Shown: positions 1 through 7,850 of the stretch, piece by piece
How positions within the stretch are numbered: position 1 is the first letter of the stretch
Layout: the number at the start of each line of letters is the position of its first letter
NCBI GenBank assembly: GCA_041477875.1
Contig: JBGOVA010000008.1
Span: forward strand, 1 to 44,163
From: SZUA-430 sp041477875
Lineage (GTDB): Bacteria; Pseudomonadota; Alphaproteobacteria; Micropepsales; Micropepsaceae
Direction: 5' to 3'
Length of the DNA: 44,163 bases
The notes under the pieces: generated by a model
What the model was told of the DNA's origin: nothing
What the model saw: only the letters and a program-made list of their open reading frames with translations
The model's database searches: none
Program-made: the position numbers and the translations under genes

Positions 1-972
1 CCGGAAGAGTACGGCGGCGCGGGCGGCACGTTCGCGCATGAAGCGGTGATCATCGATCACCTGGGCAAGCTCGGCATCGACGGGTGGGGCATCACGCTGC
101 ACAACGCGATCGTCGCGCCTTATATTTTTCATTGCGGCTCGGAAGAGCAGAAGAAGCGCTGGCTGCCGCGGCTCGCGTCGGGCGAACTCGTCGCCGCGAT
201 CGCGATGACGGAGCCGGGCACGGGCTCCGACCTGCAATCGGTTAGGACGAGCGCGCGGCGCGACGGCAATCACTACGTGATCAACGGGTCGAAAACGTTC
301 ATCACGAACGGCGGCACGGCGAACTTCGTCATCGTCGTTGCAAAAACCGATCCGACGAAAAGGTCGAAGGGCATTTCGCTGATCGTGGTCGAGACCGACG
401 AAGTCGAAGGCTTCCGGCGCGGACGCGTGCTGGAGAAGATCGGCCAGAAGGCGAACGATACCGCCGAATTGTTTTTCGACGACGTGCGCGTACCGACGTC
501 GAATCTCATCGGCATGGACGAAGGCCAAGGCTTCATCCATTTGATGCAGCAATTGCCGCAGGAGCGGCTCATCATCGCGCTGCAGGCGATGGCGGTGATC
601 GAGCGCGCGCTCGAGCACACGATCGCCTATGTGAAAGGGCGCAAGGCGTTCGGCAAGCAGATCATCGAGTTCCAAAACACGCAGTTCAAGCTCGCCGAAT
701 GCAAGACCGAGGCGACGGTCGCCAAGGTGTTCTGCAATCATGCGACGGGGCTGCTGCTCGAGAAGAAGCTCGATCCGTTCATGGCGTCGATGGCGAAGCT
801 GTGGCTCACGGAAGTCCAGTGCCGCGTCGTCGACGAGTGTCTGCAATTGCACGGCGGCTATGGGTACATGAACGAGTATCCGATCGCGCGCATGTACGCC
901 GACAGCCGCGTGCAGAAGATCTATGGCGGCACGAACGAGATCATGAAGCTGCTGATTGCGAGGTCGCTTTGA
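1..972 (+). CDS. Acyl-CoA dehydrogenase, 5' truncated
   Basis: The gene is open from base 1, so the true start and the first part of the N-terminal helical domain lie outside the window. It would catalyse FAD-dependent alpha,beta-dehydrogenation of an acyl-CoA, the first step of beta-oxidation, in the cytoplasm. Visible family motifs are AMTEPGTGSDL (substrate/FAD loop), NGSKTFITNG, the C-terminal helical domain with RKAFGKQI, LHGGYGYMNEYP and IYGGTNEIM. The base is not at the usual IYEGT position, which is Gly here. A Glu in LPQERL (codon 562-564) matches the catalytic base of the long-chain/isovaleryl-CoA dehydrogenase branch. The stop lies 9 bp before the left repeat of the DUF559 cassette. 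Family is certain; substrate is not. Confidence 0.93.
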   Translation, partial: PEEYGGAGGTFAHEAVIIDHLGKLGIDGWGITLHNAIVAPYIFHCGSEEQKKRWLPRLASGELVAAIAMTEPGTGSDLQSVRTSARRDGNHYVINGSKTFITNGGTANFVIVVAKTDPTKRSKGISLIVVETDEVEGFRRGRVLEKIGQKANDTAELFFDDVRVPTSNLIGMDEGQGFIHLMQQLPQERLIIALQAMAVIERALEHTIAYVKGRKAFGKQIIEFQNTQFKLAECKTEATVAKVFCNHATGLLLEKKLDPFMASMAKLWLTEVQCRVVDECLQLHGGYGYMNEYPIARMYADSRVQKIYGGTNEIMKLLIARSL

Positions 973-981
973 CCGGCGTCG

Positions 982-1034
982 CTCATCCTCCCCCGCTTCA
1001 GCGGGGGAGGGGGACCGCGAAGCGGTGGAGGGGG
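982..1034 (+). repeat. Left arm of 53-bp inverted repeat
   Basis: This arm is identical to the reverse complement of 1399-1451. It contains an 11-bp palindromic stem (987-997 pairing with 1000-1010) and a short ACCGC/GCGGT stem. It begins 9 bp after the dehydrogenase stop and ends 3 bp before the GTG start of the DUF559 gene, so that gene's ribosome-binding region lies inside the repeat (G-rich GGAGGGGGG). Confidence 0.9.
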
Positions 1035-1037
1035 GCT

Positions 1038-1466
1038 GTGCCACGCGACGAGGAGCGCAAGTCGCATGCGTTTGCAAAGAAACTTCGTCGCAACCTAACG
1101 CATGCCGAAGTGATCCTCTGGCAGAGCCTGCGGCGGGACTCGATGGAAGGCCTAAGGTTCCGCCGACAACATCCCATCGGGCCGTACATAGCCGATTTTG
1201 CGTGTCTCCCGGCGAAGCTCGTAGTCGAGGTTGATGGTGCGACGCACGGCACGGCCGCAGAACTTGCATACGACGCGCGGCGTCGCAAGTTCATGGCGAA
1301 GTTTGGCTGGCAAGAGATTCGGGTCACAAATTTCGACGTCTACAAGAACTTGGACTTCGTGCTTGAGCACATTTGGCAAGAGGCGACCAAGCGCTTGGCC
1401 CCCTCCACCGCTTCGCGGTCCCCCTCCCCCGCTGAAGCGGGGGAGGATGAGTTGCGCCGGAGTTGA
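1038..1466 (+). CDS. DUF559 domain endonuclease-like protein
   Basis: This 142-aa protein has a DUF559 domain, a family related to very-short-patch-repair endonucleases with a PD-(D/E)XK-like fold. Recognisable parts are LRRNLTHAEVILWQSLR, the FRRQHPIGPYIADFAC segment, and VVEVDGATHG with the acidic residues expected of the nuclease core, followed by RRRKFMAKFGWQEIRVTN. The GTG at 1038 is chosen because homology begins there, directly after the left repeat with its GGAGG-like sequence. The last roughly 20 residues (Ser/Pro/Ala-rich) are encoded by the right repeat and are probably not functional. The role is unknown; DNA nicking or cleavage is inferred from the family. The upstream in-frame open stretch is a shadow of the dehydrogenase gene. 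Confidence 0.8.
   Translation: MPRDEERKSHAFAKKLRRNLTHAEVILWQSLRRDSMEGLRFRRQHPIGPYIADFACLPAKLVVEVDGATHGTAAELAYDARRRKFMAKFGWQEIRVTNFDVYKNLDFVLEHIWQEATKRLAPSTASRSPSPAEAGEDELRRS
1399..1451 (-). repeat. Right arm of 53-bp inverted repeat
   Basis: This is the exact reverse complement of the left arm (982-1034). It encodes the C-terminal tail of the DUF559 protein and ends 17 bp before the PaiB-like start codon. That gene keeps its own GGAG-type ribosome-binding site just outside the repeat. Confidence 0.9.
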
Positions 1467-1468
1467 TC

Positions 1469-2083
1469 ATGTACACACCCCGCCATTTTGCTTTGGACGA
1501 CCTCGCCGCCCAGCACGGCCTGATCGATGCGTGTGACTTCGGCATCGTGATCAGCAACGGGGCGGAGGGAATGTTCGCCACGCATATTCCGCTGCTCTTG
1601 GCGCGCGATGAGGGCAAGTTTGGAACACTCTACGGCCACGTGGCGCGCATCAATCCGCATGTGGCGCTGTTCGGCAAGGGCGAGGCGCTTGTGGTCTTTT
1701 CGGGGCCGCACGCCTATGTCTCGCCCACTTGGTACTCCGATCGGACGACGAACGTGCCGACGTGGAACTATGCGGCCGTTCATTGCTACGGCGTGCCCAT
1801 GCCTTCAAGCGAAGATCAACTCCAGCATCTGCGCCATATGGTCCAGCGCTACGAAGGCGCGCGGGCGAATGGGTGGAGCGTCGACGAACTCAAAGCGGAA
1901 ATGCGCGAGAGCTTGCCGCGCGCCATCATGCCATTTCGCATGGAGATCACACGCATTGAGGGCAAGGCGAAGCTGTCTCAGAACAAGCCGCGCGCCGAGC
2001 GCGAGCGCGTGATCGAGGGATTGAAGGCCGCGGGCGAGACGAAGCTCGCCCAGCGCATGCAAGCTGAATTGGAAAAAGCCTGA
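1469..2083 (+). CDS. PaiB-like FMN-binding transcriptional regulator
   Basis: The 204-aa protein begins with the family signature MYTPRHFA and contains HIPLLL, a flavin-binding-type HVARINPH, the YVSPTWY motif, VPTWNY and the C-terminal GKAKLSQNK. Full length and motif order match the FMN-binding negative transcriptional regulator family, whose best-known member is Bacillus PaiB, a repressor of sporulation and protease genes. Many members are probably redox or flavin enzymes rather than repressors, so the regulatory role is only the family name. ATG 1469 is preferred over the TTG at 1463 because MYTPRHF is the conserved N-terminus and GGAG lies just upstream. It is followed 34 bp later by a thiolase gene. 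Confidence 0.88.
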   Translation: MYTPRHFALDDLAAQHGLIDACDFGIVISNGAEGMFATHIPLLLARDEGKFGTLYGHVARINPHVALFGKGEALVVFSGPHAYVSPTWYSDRTTNVPTWNYAAVHCYGVPMPSSEDQLQHLRHMVQRYEGARANGWSVDELKAEMRESLPRAIMPFRMEITRIEGKAKLSQNKPRAERERVIEGLKAAGETKLAQRMQAELEKA

Positions 2084-2117
2084 GTGCAATCGAGTTTGGG
2101 ATAATGGAGGAAAGCCT

Positions 2118-3323
2118 ATGACTGAATGTTTCGTCTACGACACCGTGCGCACGCCGCGCGGCAAGGGCCGCAAGGACGGCGCGCTGCACGAGGTGACGGC
2201 GCTCGAACTCGGCACGCAGGTGCTGAAGAACATCCGCGACCGCAATAACCTTGATACGTCGAAGGTCGACGACGTGGTGTTCGGCTGCGTCGATCCTGTC
2301 GGCGAGCAAGGTTCCGACATCGCGCGCATCGCGGTGTTGAATGCGGACTACGCGGAAAGCGTCGCCGGCGTGCAGATCAATCGCTTCTGCGCCTCGGGCC
2401 TTGAGGCCTGCAATATGGCGGCGGGTCAGATCATGGCGGGCCAGTCGGACATGACGATCGGCGGCGGCGTCGAATCGATGAGCCGGGTCGGCATGGGCGC
2501 TTCGGGCGGTGCGTGGCCGGTCGATCCGCAGATCGCGATCAAGAGCTATTTTTCGCCGCAAGGCATCGGCGCAGATTTGATCGCGACGCTCGACGGATTT
2601 TCGCGCGACGACGTCGACGCCTTTGCCGTCGAAAGCCAGAAACGCGCGGCGAACGCGTGGAAGAACGGCCACTTCAAGAAATCGGTGACGCCGGTCAAGG
2701 ACATCAACGGGCTCACGATCCTGGACAAGGACGAGCACATGCGGCCCGATACGTCGATGCAGTCGCTTGCGGCGCTGCAGCCCGCGTTTGCAATGCCCGG
2801 CGAGTTCGCTTTCGACGCCGTCGCGCAACAGCGCTATCCGGAGGTCGAGCAGATCAATCACGTGCATCACGCCGGCAATTCGTCGGGCATCGTCGACGGT
2901 GCGGCTGCCGTGCTGTTGGGCACAAAGGAAGCGGGGCGCGCCCAGGGCCTGAAGCCGCGCGCACGCATCCGCGCGTTTGCTTCGATCGGGTCGGAGCCGT
3001 CGATCATGCTCACGGGCCCCTCCTACGTGACCGAGAAGGTGTTGAAGCGCGCCGGCATGAAGGTCAGCGACATCGACCTTTATGAGTTGAACGAGGCGTT
3101 TGCGTCGGTCGTATTGCGCTACATGAAGGTGCTGGGCATTCCGCATGAGAAGGTCAACGTCAACGGCGGCGCGATTGCGATGGGCCATCCGTTGGGTGCG
3201 ACGGGAGCCATGATCCTCGGCACGGTGCTCGACGAGCTGGAGCGGCGGAATCTGAACACCGCGCTCATCACGCTGTGCGTCGGCGCCGGCATGGGCACCG
3301 CCACGATCATCGAACGCGTTTAG
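2118..3323 (+). CDS. Acetyl-CoA C-acyltransferase (thiolase, FadA type)
   Basis: A 401-aa thiolase that cleaves 3-ketoacyl-CoA with CoA to acetyl-CoA and a shortened acyl-CoA (or condenses acetyl-CoA), in the cytoplasm. The nucleophile Cys91 is in NRFCASGLE, the base His357 in MGHPLGATG, and the second Cys387 in LCVGAGMG. GGGVESMSRV is also typical. The start has a strong ribosome-binding site (GGAGG, 2105-2109). The multifunctional FadB-type gene follows after a 94-bp gap filled by a palindromic repeat. The pairing suggests the thiolase and hydratase/dehydrogenase parts of one beta-oxidation complex. Chain-length preference cannot be read from the sequence. Confidence 0.95.
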   Translation: MTECFVYDTVRTPRGKGRKDGALHEVTALELGTQVLKNIRDRNNLDTSKVDDVVFGCVDPVGEQGSDIARIAVLNADYAESVAGVQINRFCASGLEACNMAAGQIMAGQSDMTIGGGVESMSRVGMGASGGAWPVDPQIAIKSYFSPQGIGADLIATLDGFSRDDVDAFAVESQKRAANAWKNGHFKKSVTPVKDINGLTILDKDEHMRPDTSMQSLAALQPAFAMPGEFAFDAVAQQRYPEVEQINHVHHAGNSSGIVDGAAAVLLGTKEAGRAQGLKPRARIRAFASIGSEPSIMLTGPSYVTEKVLKRAGMKVSDIDLYELNEAFASVVLRYMKVLGIPHEKVNVNGGAIAMGHPLGATGAMILGTVLDELERRNLNTALITLCVGAGMGTATIIERV

Positions 3324-3325
3324 GG

Positions 3326-3400
3326 CCTGGGACCGCGGGCATCTTGCCCGCACTTACACCCTGAGGAACGAAGAGCGGGCGGGACGCCCGCGCTCCCAGG
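3326..3400. repeat. 75-bp palindromic intergenic repeat, copy 1
   Basis: The two ends (CCTGGGA...TGCCCGC and GCGGGCGGGA...TCCCAGG) are imperfect inverted copies that can form a long hairpin, with G-T pairs at most mismatches. It begins 2 bp after the thiolase stop and ends just before the ribosome-binding region of the FadB-type gene. A second full copy is at 19342-19415 and a half copy at 19701-19727. It could stabilise or attenuate the operon transcript (inference). Confidence 0.85.
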
Positions 3401-3417
3401 AACAAGGAAACGAAACA

Positions 3418-5637
3418 ATGGACCTCAAGACATTCAAATGGAATCAGGACGGGGACGGCATCGTCACGCTGACGTGGGACGATCCGGAGCGCACGATGAA
3501 CGTGCTTTCGAACCAAGCGCTGCGCGATTTGGGCGCGGCGATCCCGAAGATCGCGAGCGATGCGGCGATCAAGGGCGCGATCATCACCTCGGGCAAGACG
3601 AACGGGTTTTGCGCGGGGGCTGCGCTCGATGAGATGGAAGGTGCGGCGTCGGGCGCGGGTGGCGGCCCTGCGAAGACGACGGAAGAACGCGCGCGCGAAC
3701 GCTACGAAGGCATGGTGCAATTCAACCAGCTGTTCCGCAAACTCGAGACCTGCGGCAAGCCGATCGTCGCGGCGATCAACGGGTTGGCGCTGGGCGGCGG
3801 ACTCGAAGTCACGCTCGCGTGCCACTACCGCGTCGTTGCCGACAATCCGAAAATCCAACTCGGCTTGCCGGAATCCAAGGTCGGGTTGCTGCCCGGCGGC
3901 GGCGGCACGCAGCGTCTGCCGCGTTTGATGGGTGCGCAGAACGCGCTGCCTCTGATCCTGCAGGGAACGTCGCTCGATCCGCAAACGGCGGCGCGCCAGA
4001 AGGTCGTGCACAAGGTCGTGCCGGCCGATCAGCTGATCGCAGAGGCAAAGCGCTGGATCAAGGAAACACCCGATCCGGTGCAGCCGTGGGACAAGAAGGG
4101 TTTTGAGGTGCCGGGCGGCCTGCCGCACGACAAGGGTGCGTCCACGGTCTTCACGATGGGCAACGCGCTCTATCGCAAGACGAGCTACAACAATTATCCG
4201 GCGCAGCGCTACATCCTGTCGTGCGTCTACGAAGGCTTGCAGGTGCCGATCGACGCGGGGCTTCGCATCGAGGCGCGCTATTTCACCAAGCTGATGATGG
4301 ACCCGGCGTCGCGGAACATGATCCGCTCGCTGTTTCTCTCGATGCAGGATCTGGGCAAGGGCGCGCGGCGTCCGGCGAACGTGCCGGCGACGACGGTCAA
4401 GAAGCTCGGCGTTCTAGGCGCCGGCATGATGGGTGCGGGTATCGCCTATGTCTCGGCGCAAGCCGGCATGGACGTTGTGCTGCTCGACACGACGCAGGAG
4501 GCGGCTGAGAAGGGCAAGGCCTATTCGACCAAGCTGCTCGACACGCAGATTTCGAAGGGGCGCGCGACCGAGGAGAAGAAGCAGAAGTTGCTTGCGCTCA
4601 TCAAGCCGACGACCAGCTATGAAGAACTCAAAGGTTGCGATCTGATCATCGAGGCCGTGTTCGAGACCCGCGAGATCAAAGCCGACGTCACCAAGAAGGC
4701 GGAGGCGCAGATCGGGGCGAAAGCGGTGTTCGGGTCGAACACGTCGACGTTGCCCATTACCGGGTTGTCCGAAGCCAGCGTGCGGCCGGAGAACTTCATC
4801 GGCATCCATTTCTTCTCGCCGGTCGACAAGATGCAGCTTGTCGAAATCATCATGGGCAAGAAGACGGGCGACTATGCGCTCGCCATGGCGATCGACTACG
4901 TCAAGCAGATCAAGAAGACGCCGATCGTGGTCAACGATTCACGCGGGTTCTACACCTCGCGCTGTTTCGGCACGTATGTCGGCGAGGGCCAGGAGATGCT
5001 TGCCGAAGGCATTGCGCCGGCCATCGTCGACAATGTCGGACGCATGACGGGCATGCCGCGCGGGCCGCTCGAACTTGCGGACGACGTGGCACTCGACCTT
5101 GCGTACAAAGTGCGCGAGCAGACGAAGAAGGACCTCGGCGCCAAATACGAAGCGGGGCCTGCCGATACGCTGATCGAAACGATGGTGGCCAAGCTCGGCC
5201 GCTACGGACGCAAGAACGGCAAGGGGTTCTATGACTATCCGGCCGACGGTTCGGGCAAGAAGCGGCTGTGGCCGGGCTTGAAGGACATCGTGAAGTTCAA
5301 GATCACGTCCTCGACGCCCGAGTTGGTCGACGAGTTGAAGAAGCGCTTCCTCTATCGCCAGGCGGTGGAAGCGGCGCGCTGCTTTGAGGAGCATGTCGTG
5401 ACCGATCCGCGCGAGGCCGACGTTGGCGCGATCCTCGGCTGGGGCTTTGCGCCCTATACCGGGGGCCCGCTCTCGATCATCGATACGGTCGGCACGAAGA
5501 AGTTCGTCGAGGACTGCGATCGCTTGGCGCAGAAATACGGCAAACGCTTCCTGCCCGGCAAACTGCTGCGCGACATGGCGGAGAAGGGCGACACGTTCTA
5601 CGGCCGCTTCAAGCCGGAGACGAAGAAGGCGGCTTGA
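3418..5637 (+). CDS. Multifunctional enoyl-CoA hydratase/3-hydroxyacyl-CoA dehydrogenase
   Basis: The 739-aa protein joins two beta-oxidation activities. Residues 1-200 are a crotonase domain with both catalytic glutamates, Glu130 (GGGLEVTLA) and Glu152 (GLPESKVGLLPGGGGTQR). Residues about 328-510 form the NAD-binding 3-hydroxyacyl-CoA dehydrogenase domain with GAGMMG at 334-339 and the catalytic His464 in HFFSP. The C-terminal dehydrogenase domains follow, including ESRGF-like NDSRGFYT and GWGFAPYTGGP. It hydrates enoyl-CoA and oxidises the 3-hydroxy product, and probably pairs with the thiolase upstream in a FadBA-like complex. A strong terminator follows at 5665. All key residues are present, so it should be active. 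Confidence 0.96.
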   Translation: MDLKTFKWNQDGDGIVTLTWDDPERTMNVLSNQALRDLGAAIPKIASDAAIKGAIITSGKTNGFCAGAALDEMEGAASGAGGGPAKTTEERARERYEGMVQFNQLFRKLETCGKPIVAAINGLALGGGLEVTLACHYRVVADNPKIQLGLPESKVGLLPGGGGTQRLPRLMGAQNALPLILQGTSLDPQTAARQKVVHKVVPADQLIAEAKRWIKETPDPVQPWDKKGFEVPGGLPHDKGASTVFTMGNALYRKTSYNNYPAQRYILSCVYEGLQVPIDAGLRIEARYFTKLMMDPASRNMIRSLFLSMQDLGKGARRPANVPATTVKKLGVLGAGMMGAGIAYVSAQAGMDVVLLDTTQEAAEKGKAYSTKLLDTQISKGRATEEKKQKLLALIKPTTSYEELKGCDLIIEAVFETREIKADVTKKAEAQIGAKAVFGSNTSTLPITGLSEASVRPENFIGIHFFSPVDKMQLVEIIMGKKTGDYALAMAIDYVKQIKKTPIVVNDSRGFYTSRCFGTYVGEGQEMLAEGIAPAIVDNVGRMTGMPRGPLELADDVALDLAYKVREQTKKDLGAKYEAGPADTLIETMVAKLGRYGRKNGKGFYDYPADGSGKKRLWPGLKDIVKFKITSSTPELVDELKKRFLYRQAVEAARCFEEHVVTDPREADVGAILGWGFAPYTGGPLSIIDTVGTKKFVEDCDRLAQKYGKRFLPGKLLRDMAEKGDTFYGRFKPETKKAA

Positions 5638-5664
5638 AGCCAGCCTTCAGACTTGACTGAGATC

Positions 5665-5694
5665 GGGCGCGGCGTCATAAGCCGCGCCCTTTTT
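5665..5694 (+). terminator. Rho-independent terminator after the FadB-type gene
   Basis: A perfect 9-bp GC-rich stem (5665-5673 with 5681-5689), a 7-nt loop and TTTTT at 5690-5694 lie 28 bp past the hydratase/dehydrogenase stop. The next gene's ATG is only 10 bp further on, so that gene cannot simply share this transcript unless there is read-through. Confidence 0.9.
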
Positions 5695-5704
5695 GTTTGG
5701 AAAA

Positions 5705-6475
5705 ATGCGCATGCGCAGCGATATGCCGAAAGTGATCGTGGAGCGCGCCCGGACCGGGCGCGGGCCGTTGCGCCGGGGCCGCCCCGAGCGCGACGACGAT
5801 CTTGCATTGTCCAAAGTCGGGGTGAAGCGGCATGCGCGCATGCGCGGCGGGTTCAAGATGCTCAACGAGAATCTCAACCCGTTGAAGCGCTATCTGGAAA
5901 CCCAGGTCGGGCGGCCGTGGGACAAGGTGTGGTCGGAAGTGTGCGAGAACCTCCGGCCCTCGAACACCGTGCAGCAGCATGTGCGCGACCACATTCCGGA
6001 CTTCGTCGCAATCAAGACTTCGCTGCGCGACGGCGAGGTGTGGGTGCACGACCGTTTCGCGCTCAAGCCGCTCAAGGAGTCCTTCACGAAGCTTTTCGTC
6101 GACCCGAAAAGCGGGCTCCTGCGCCGCAACAAGCACTACACGGGATGGCAGGGCCTGAAGCGCGCGCGCCGCGTCGCACAGGCAAAGGCGCTCGATCAAC
6201 GCTTGCGTGTCGTCTCGGCGACCAAGCAGCTCCATTTGCTCGACGACGGCGCCTGGTGGGAGGTGACGCTCGCCAAGGTGCCGACGGGTGTCGAGGAGCG
6301 GAAGACCCGCCACGGCACGCAACGCCTCACGTTCGAGCTTGGCGTTGACGATGTCGTGCTGCGTGCCGGACTGAGCAAGCTCGGGCGGGAGAAGCTCTAT
6401 GGGCGCGCGGGGGTCTATGGCGCGTCCAAGCGGCAGTTGTCGAAGAAGGAAATCCGCAGTCTGAAGTTGCGGTGA
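5705..6475 (+). CDS. Conserved protein of unknown function
   Basis: A 256-aa, Arg/Lys-rich soluble protein that I cannot assign to a named family. It has a basic N-terminus, then a recognisable block (LNENLNPLKRYLETQVGRPW, DKVWSEVCENL, QQHVRDHIPDFV) and a basic C-terminus ending KKEIRSLKLR. I have an impression of similar stand-alone proteins in several bacterial phyla. No signal peptide or membrane segment is present. ATG 5705 is taken as start; ATG 5723 (MPKVIVER) is an alternative. The start codon lies in a 12-bp palindrome (5706-5717), and the ribosome-binding site is weak. It follows the terminator at 5665-5694 by only 10 bp. RNA or DNA binding would fit its charge but is a guess. Confidence 0.75.
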   Translation: MRMRSDMPKVIVERARTGRGPLRRGRPERDDDLALSKVGVKRHARMRGGFKMLNENLNPLKRYLETQVGRPWDKVWSEVCENLRPSNTVQQHVRDHIPDFVAIKTSLRDGEVWVHDRFALKPLKESFTKLFVDPKSGLLRRNKHYTGWQGLKRARRVAQAKALDQRLRVVSATKQLHLLDDGAWWEVTLAKVPTGVEERKTRHGTQRLTFELGVDDVVLRAGLSKLGREKLYGRAGVYGASKRQLSKKEIRSLKLR

Positions 6476-6543
6476 GCGACGGCCGCCCCTTGTTCCCGTG
6501 GCTTGCGGTGTGATAGCCCGGCGACGCAACAAGGGTGTCCGCA

Positions 6544-7095
6544 ATGCGCGCCGTCTTACTCGTTCTTCTTCTGACCTTCGGTTTCGCTCTCCCGTCCGCC
6601 GCCGCGGATCGAAAAATCGAGGACTTCTATGGTGCCTATTTGGGCCACGGGACGGAGGAACATGTCGGGGAGGCGGCGACCGGCGCTCAGGAAAAACAGA
6701 CGCGCTTCAGCCAGGTCATCATCAGGCCGGCGGCGGAAGGCGGGTTTTCGATCGAATGGGCGACCCTGAAGCTCAAGGGCGACGAGATACCGCGCGAAGC
6801 CGACACGAAGACCTACACGCAGAATTTTCGCGCCGCCGATAAGCCCAATCTGTTCCGCGACATAACCTCCGGCGACCCGAACCTGGGGGCGGACACGTCC
6901 TGGGCGGTCATCAACGGCGATACTTTGAGCATCGTTCAAATTTCTGTCGGGCCCGACGGCTCGTATTTCGTGACCCACTACGACCGTACGCTGACGGATA
7001 AGGGCATGGATGTGCGCTTCACGCGGTTCGAGAACAGCCGGATTGTCCGCGCCGTGCGGCTGAGCCTGTTCAAAGGGCCCGCAAAAGTTAACTAG
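6544..7095 (+). CDS. Secreted protein of unknown function, tandem paralogue 1
   Basis: The 183-aa product has a clear signal peptide ending in a SAAA-type cleavage region near residue 21. The mature N-terminus is DRKIEDFYGAY, followed by a probable beta-rich lipocalin/avidin-like domain (inference from alternating hydrophobic strands and the YDRTLTDKGMDVRFTR block). The next gene encodes a protein with the same layout (DRKIEDFFG...YDRTLKGADQMTLAFTR), so the two are diverged tandem duplicates. ATG 6544 has an AAGGG site upstream. No catalytic motif is visible. Export to the periplasm or outside is likely. Confidence 0.8.
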   Translation: MRAVLLVLLLTFGFALPSAAADRKIEDFYGAYLGHGTEEHVGEAATGAQEKQTRFSQVIIRPAAEGGFSIEWATLKLKGDEIPREADTKTYTQNFRAADKPNLFRDITSGDPNLGADTSWAVINGDTLSIVQISVGPDGSYFVTHYDRTLTDKGMDVRFTRFENSRIVRAVRLSLFKGPAKVN

Positions 7096-7201
7096 GGGGC
7101 CGGTTGCGGGCGGCCAGTTGCTTGAGGACTGGCGGCCGTGATTTGATGGCTGTCGGTTCGTGGGCTGGGGCGCCCTCCACCCAAACTCAAGGGGATTCGA
7201 C

Positions 7202-7732
7202 ATGCGCATTGCTGTGGCGCTTGCTTTCGTGGCGTCGTTGGTTGCGACTGCGGCTCAGGCGGCCGATCGCAAGATCGAGGACTTCTTCGGCCGTTGGGTC
7301 GGCACCGGCCAGGCAACCCAAGGCGTCGTAAACCCGGTCGCGACGCAGTCGCGCGATTCGGAGGTCATCATCGAGAAAGCGGCCGACGGCTTCAAAATCT
7401 CGTGGACGACGATGTCTTCCAATGTCGGCGATTCCTCGCACTCCAAGGTGAAGGCCTCGGAGCTGACGTTCAAGCGCGGCAAGAAGCCCGGTGTGTTCAT
7501 CGACGTGAAGTCCGGCAATGCCATGGAAGGCAAGAAGACGACATGGGCGCGCGTTTCCGGCGACATGCTGTCGATCGCGCAATTGGTCATCGGGGAAGAC
7601 GGGCAATGGGATGTGACCGTCTATGACCGTACACTGAAGGGCGCCGACCAGATGACGCTGGCGTTCACGCGCATCACCAACGGCGCGATCGCCCGACAAG
7701 CATCGCTGGCGATGACCAAGGTCAAGGACTGA
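7202..7732 (+). CDS. Secreted protein of unknown function, tandem paralogue 2
   Basis: A 176-aa exported protein whose signal peptide ends in AAQAA near residue 20, followed by DRKIEDFFGRWVGTG. It matches the preceding gene in the N-terminal block, in the central INGDTLSI/VSGDMLSI region and in the C-terminal YDRTL...FTRI block, with different loops. ATG 7202 is preceded by AAGGGG at about 7 bp. The 106-bp gap from its paralogue contains no obvious terminator, so both may be co-transcribed. Function unknown. The GxWxGTG-like start resembles small ligand-binding beta-barrels, but this is only an impression. Confidence 0.8.
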   Translation: MRIAVALAFVASLVATAAQAADRKIEDFFGRWVGTGQATQGVVNPVATQSRDSEVIIEKAADGFKISWTTMSSNVGDSSHSKVKASELTFKRGKKPGVFIDVKSGNAMEGKKTTWARVSGDMLSIAQLVIGEDGQWDVTVYDRTLKGADQMTLAFTRITNGAIARQASLAMTKVKD

Positions 7733-7750
7733 TTGCCGGCACCCTAAGTT

Positions 7751-7765
7751 TCGAACGGCGTTCAA
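7751..7765. promoter_or_regulatory. Operator-like palindrome, 14/15 match to TTGAAC-N3-GTTCAA
   Basis: TCGAACGGCGTTCAA differs by one base from the perfect palindrome at 14539-14553 next to the TetR gene. It lies 20 bp past the secreted-protein stop, in the 264-bp gap before the alpha/beta hydrolase gene. It is probably a binding site for the TetR-family repressor encoded at 13859-14482 (inference). Confidence 0.5.
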
Positions 7766-7816
7766 GGCCGTGCGCGCGGCGATGTCGTATCGCGCGACAA
7801 GTCGGGTCAGAAAATA

Positions 7817-7850
7817 TTGATCGGCGTTTGTCGTTTTGAACGGCGATCAA
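7817..7850. promoter_or_regulatory. Second operator cluster upstream of the hydrolase
   Basis: Bases 7836-7850 read TTGAACGGCGATCAA, one base off the perfect palindrome at 14539-14553. A weaker related copy, TTGATCGGCGTTTGT, starts at 7817, 19 bp earlier. The surrounding sequence is AT-richer than average (AAAATATTGAT), as expected for a promoter. Together with 7751-7765 this gives three related sites in front of the hydrolase gene. The rest of 7733-7996 shows no gene. Confidence 0.5.

Larger units (their letters stand above)
982..1451. mobile_element. DUF559 gene bounded by perfect 53-bp inverted repeats
   Basis: Bases 982-1034 and 1399-1451 are exact reverse complements over 53 bp and enclose almost the whole of a small DUF559 endonuclease gene. 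Each arm folds into two hairpins: an 11-bp stem with a 2-nt loop (987-1010 in the left arm, 1423-1446 in the right) and a 5-bp stem (ACCGC-GAA-GCGGT). The unit sits between an acyl-CoA dehydrogenase stop codon and a PaiB-like gene. Perfect arm identity suggests recent insertion or gene conversion. No transposase is present, so mobility is inferred from structure only. I saw no target-site duplication. Confidence 0.55.

Noticed and set aside
1947..3353. 468-aa open frame on the minus strand opposite the thiolase
   Set aside because: It is an Arg/His-rich antisense shadow of a GC-rich gene, with no domain and no ribosome-binding site. The plus strand has an intact thiolase.
5829..5850. GCATGCGCGCATGC palindrome
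   Set aside because: It is inside a coding region of an Arg/His/Met-rich protein and is explained by GC-rich codon use.
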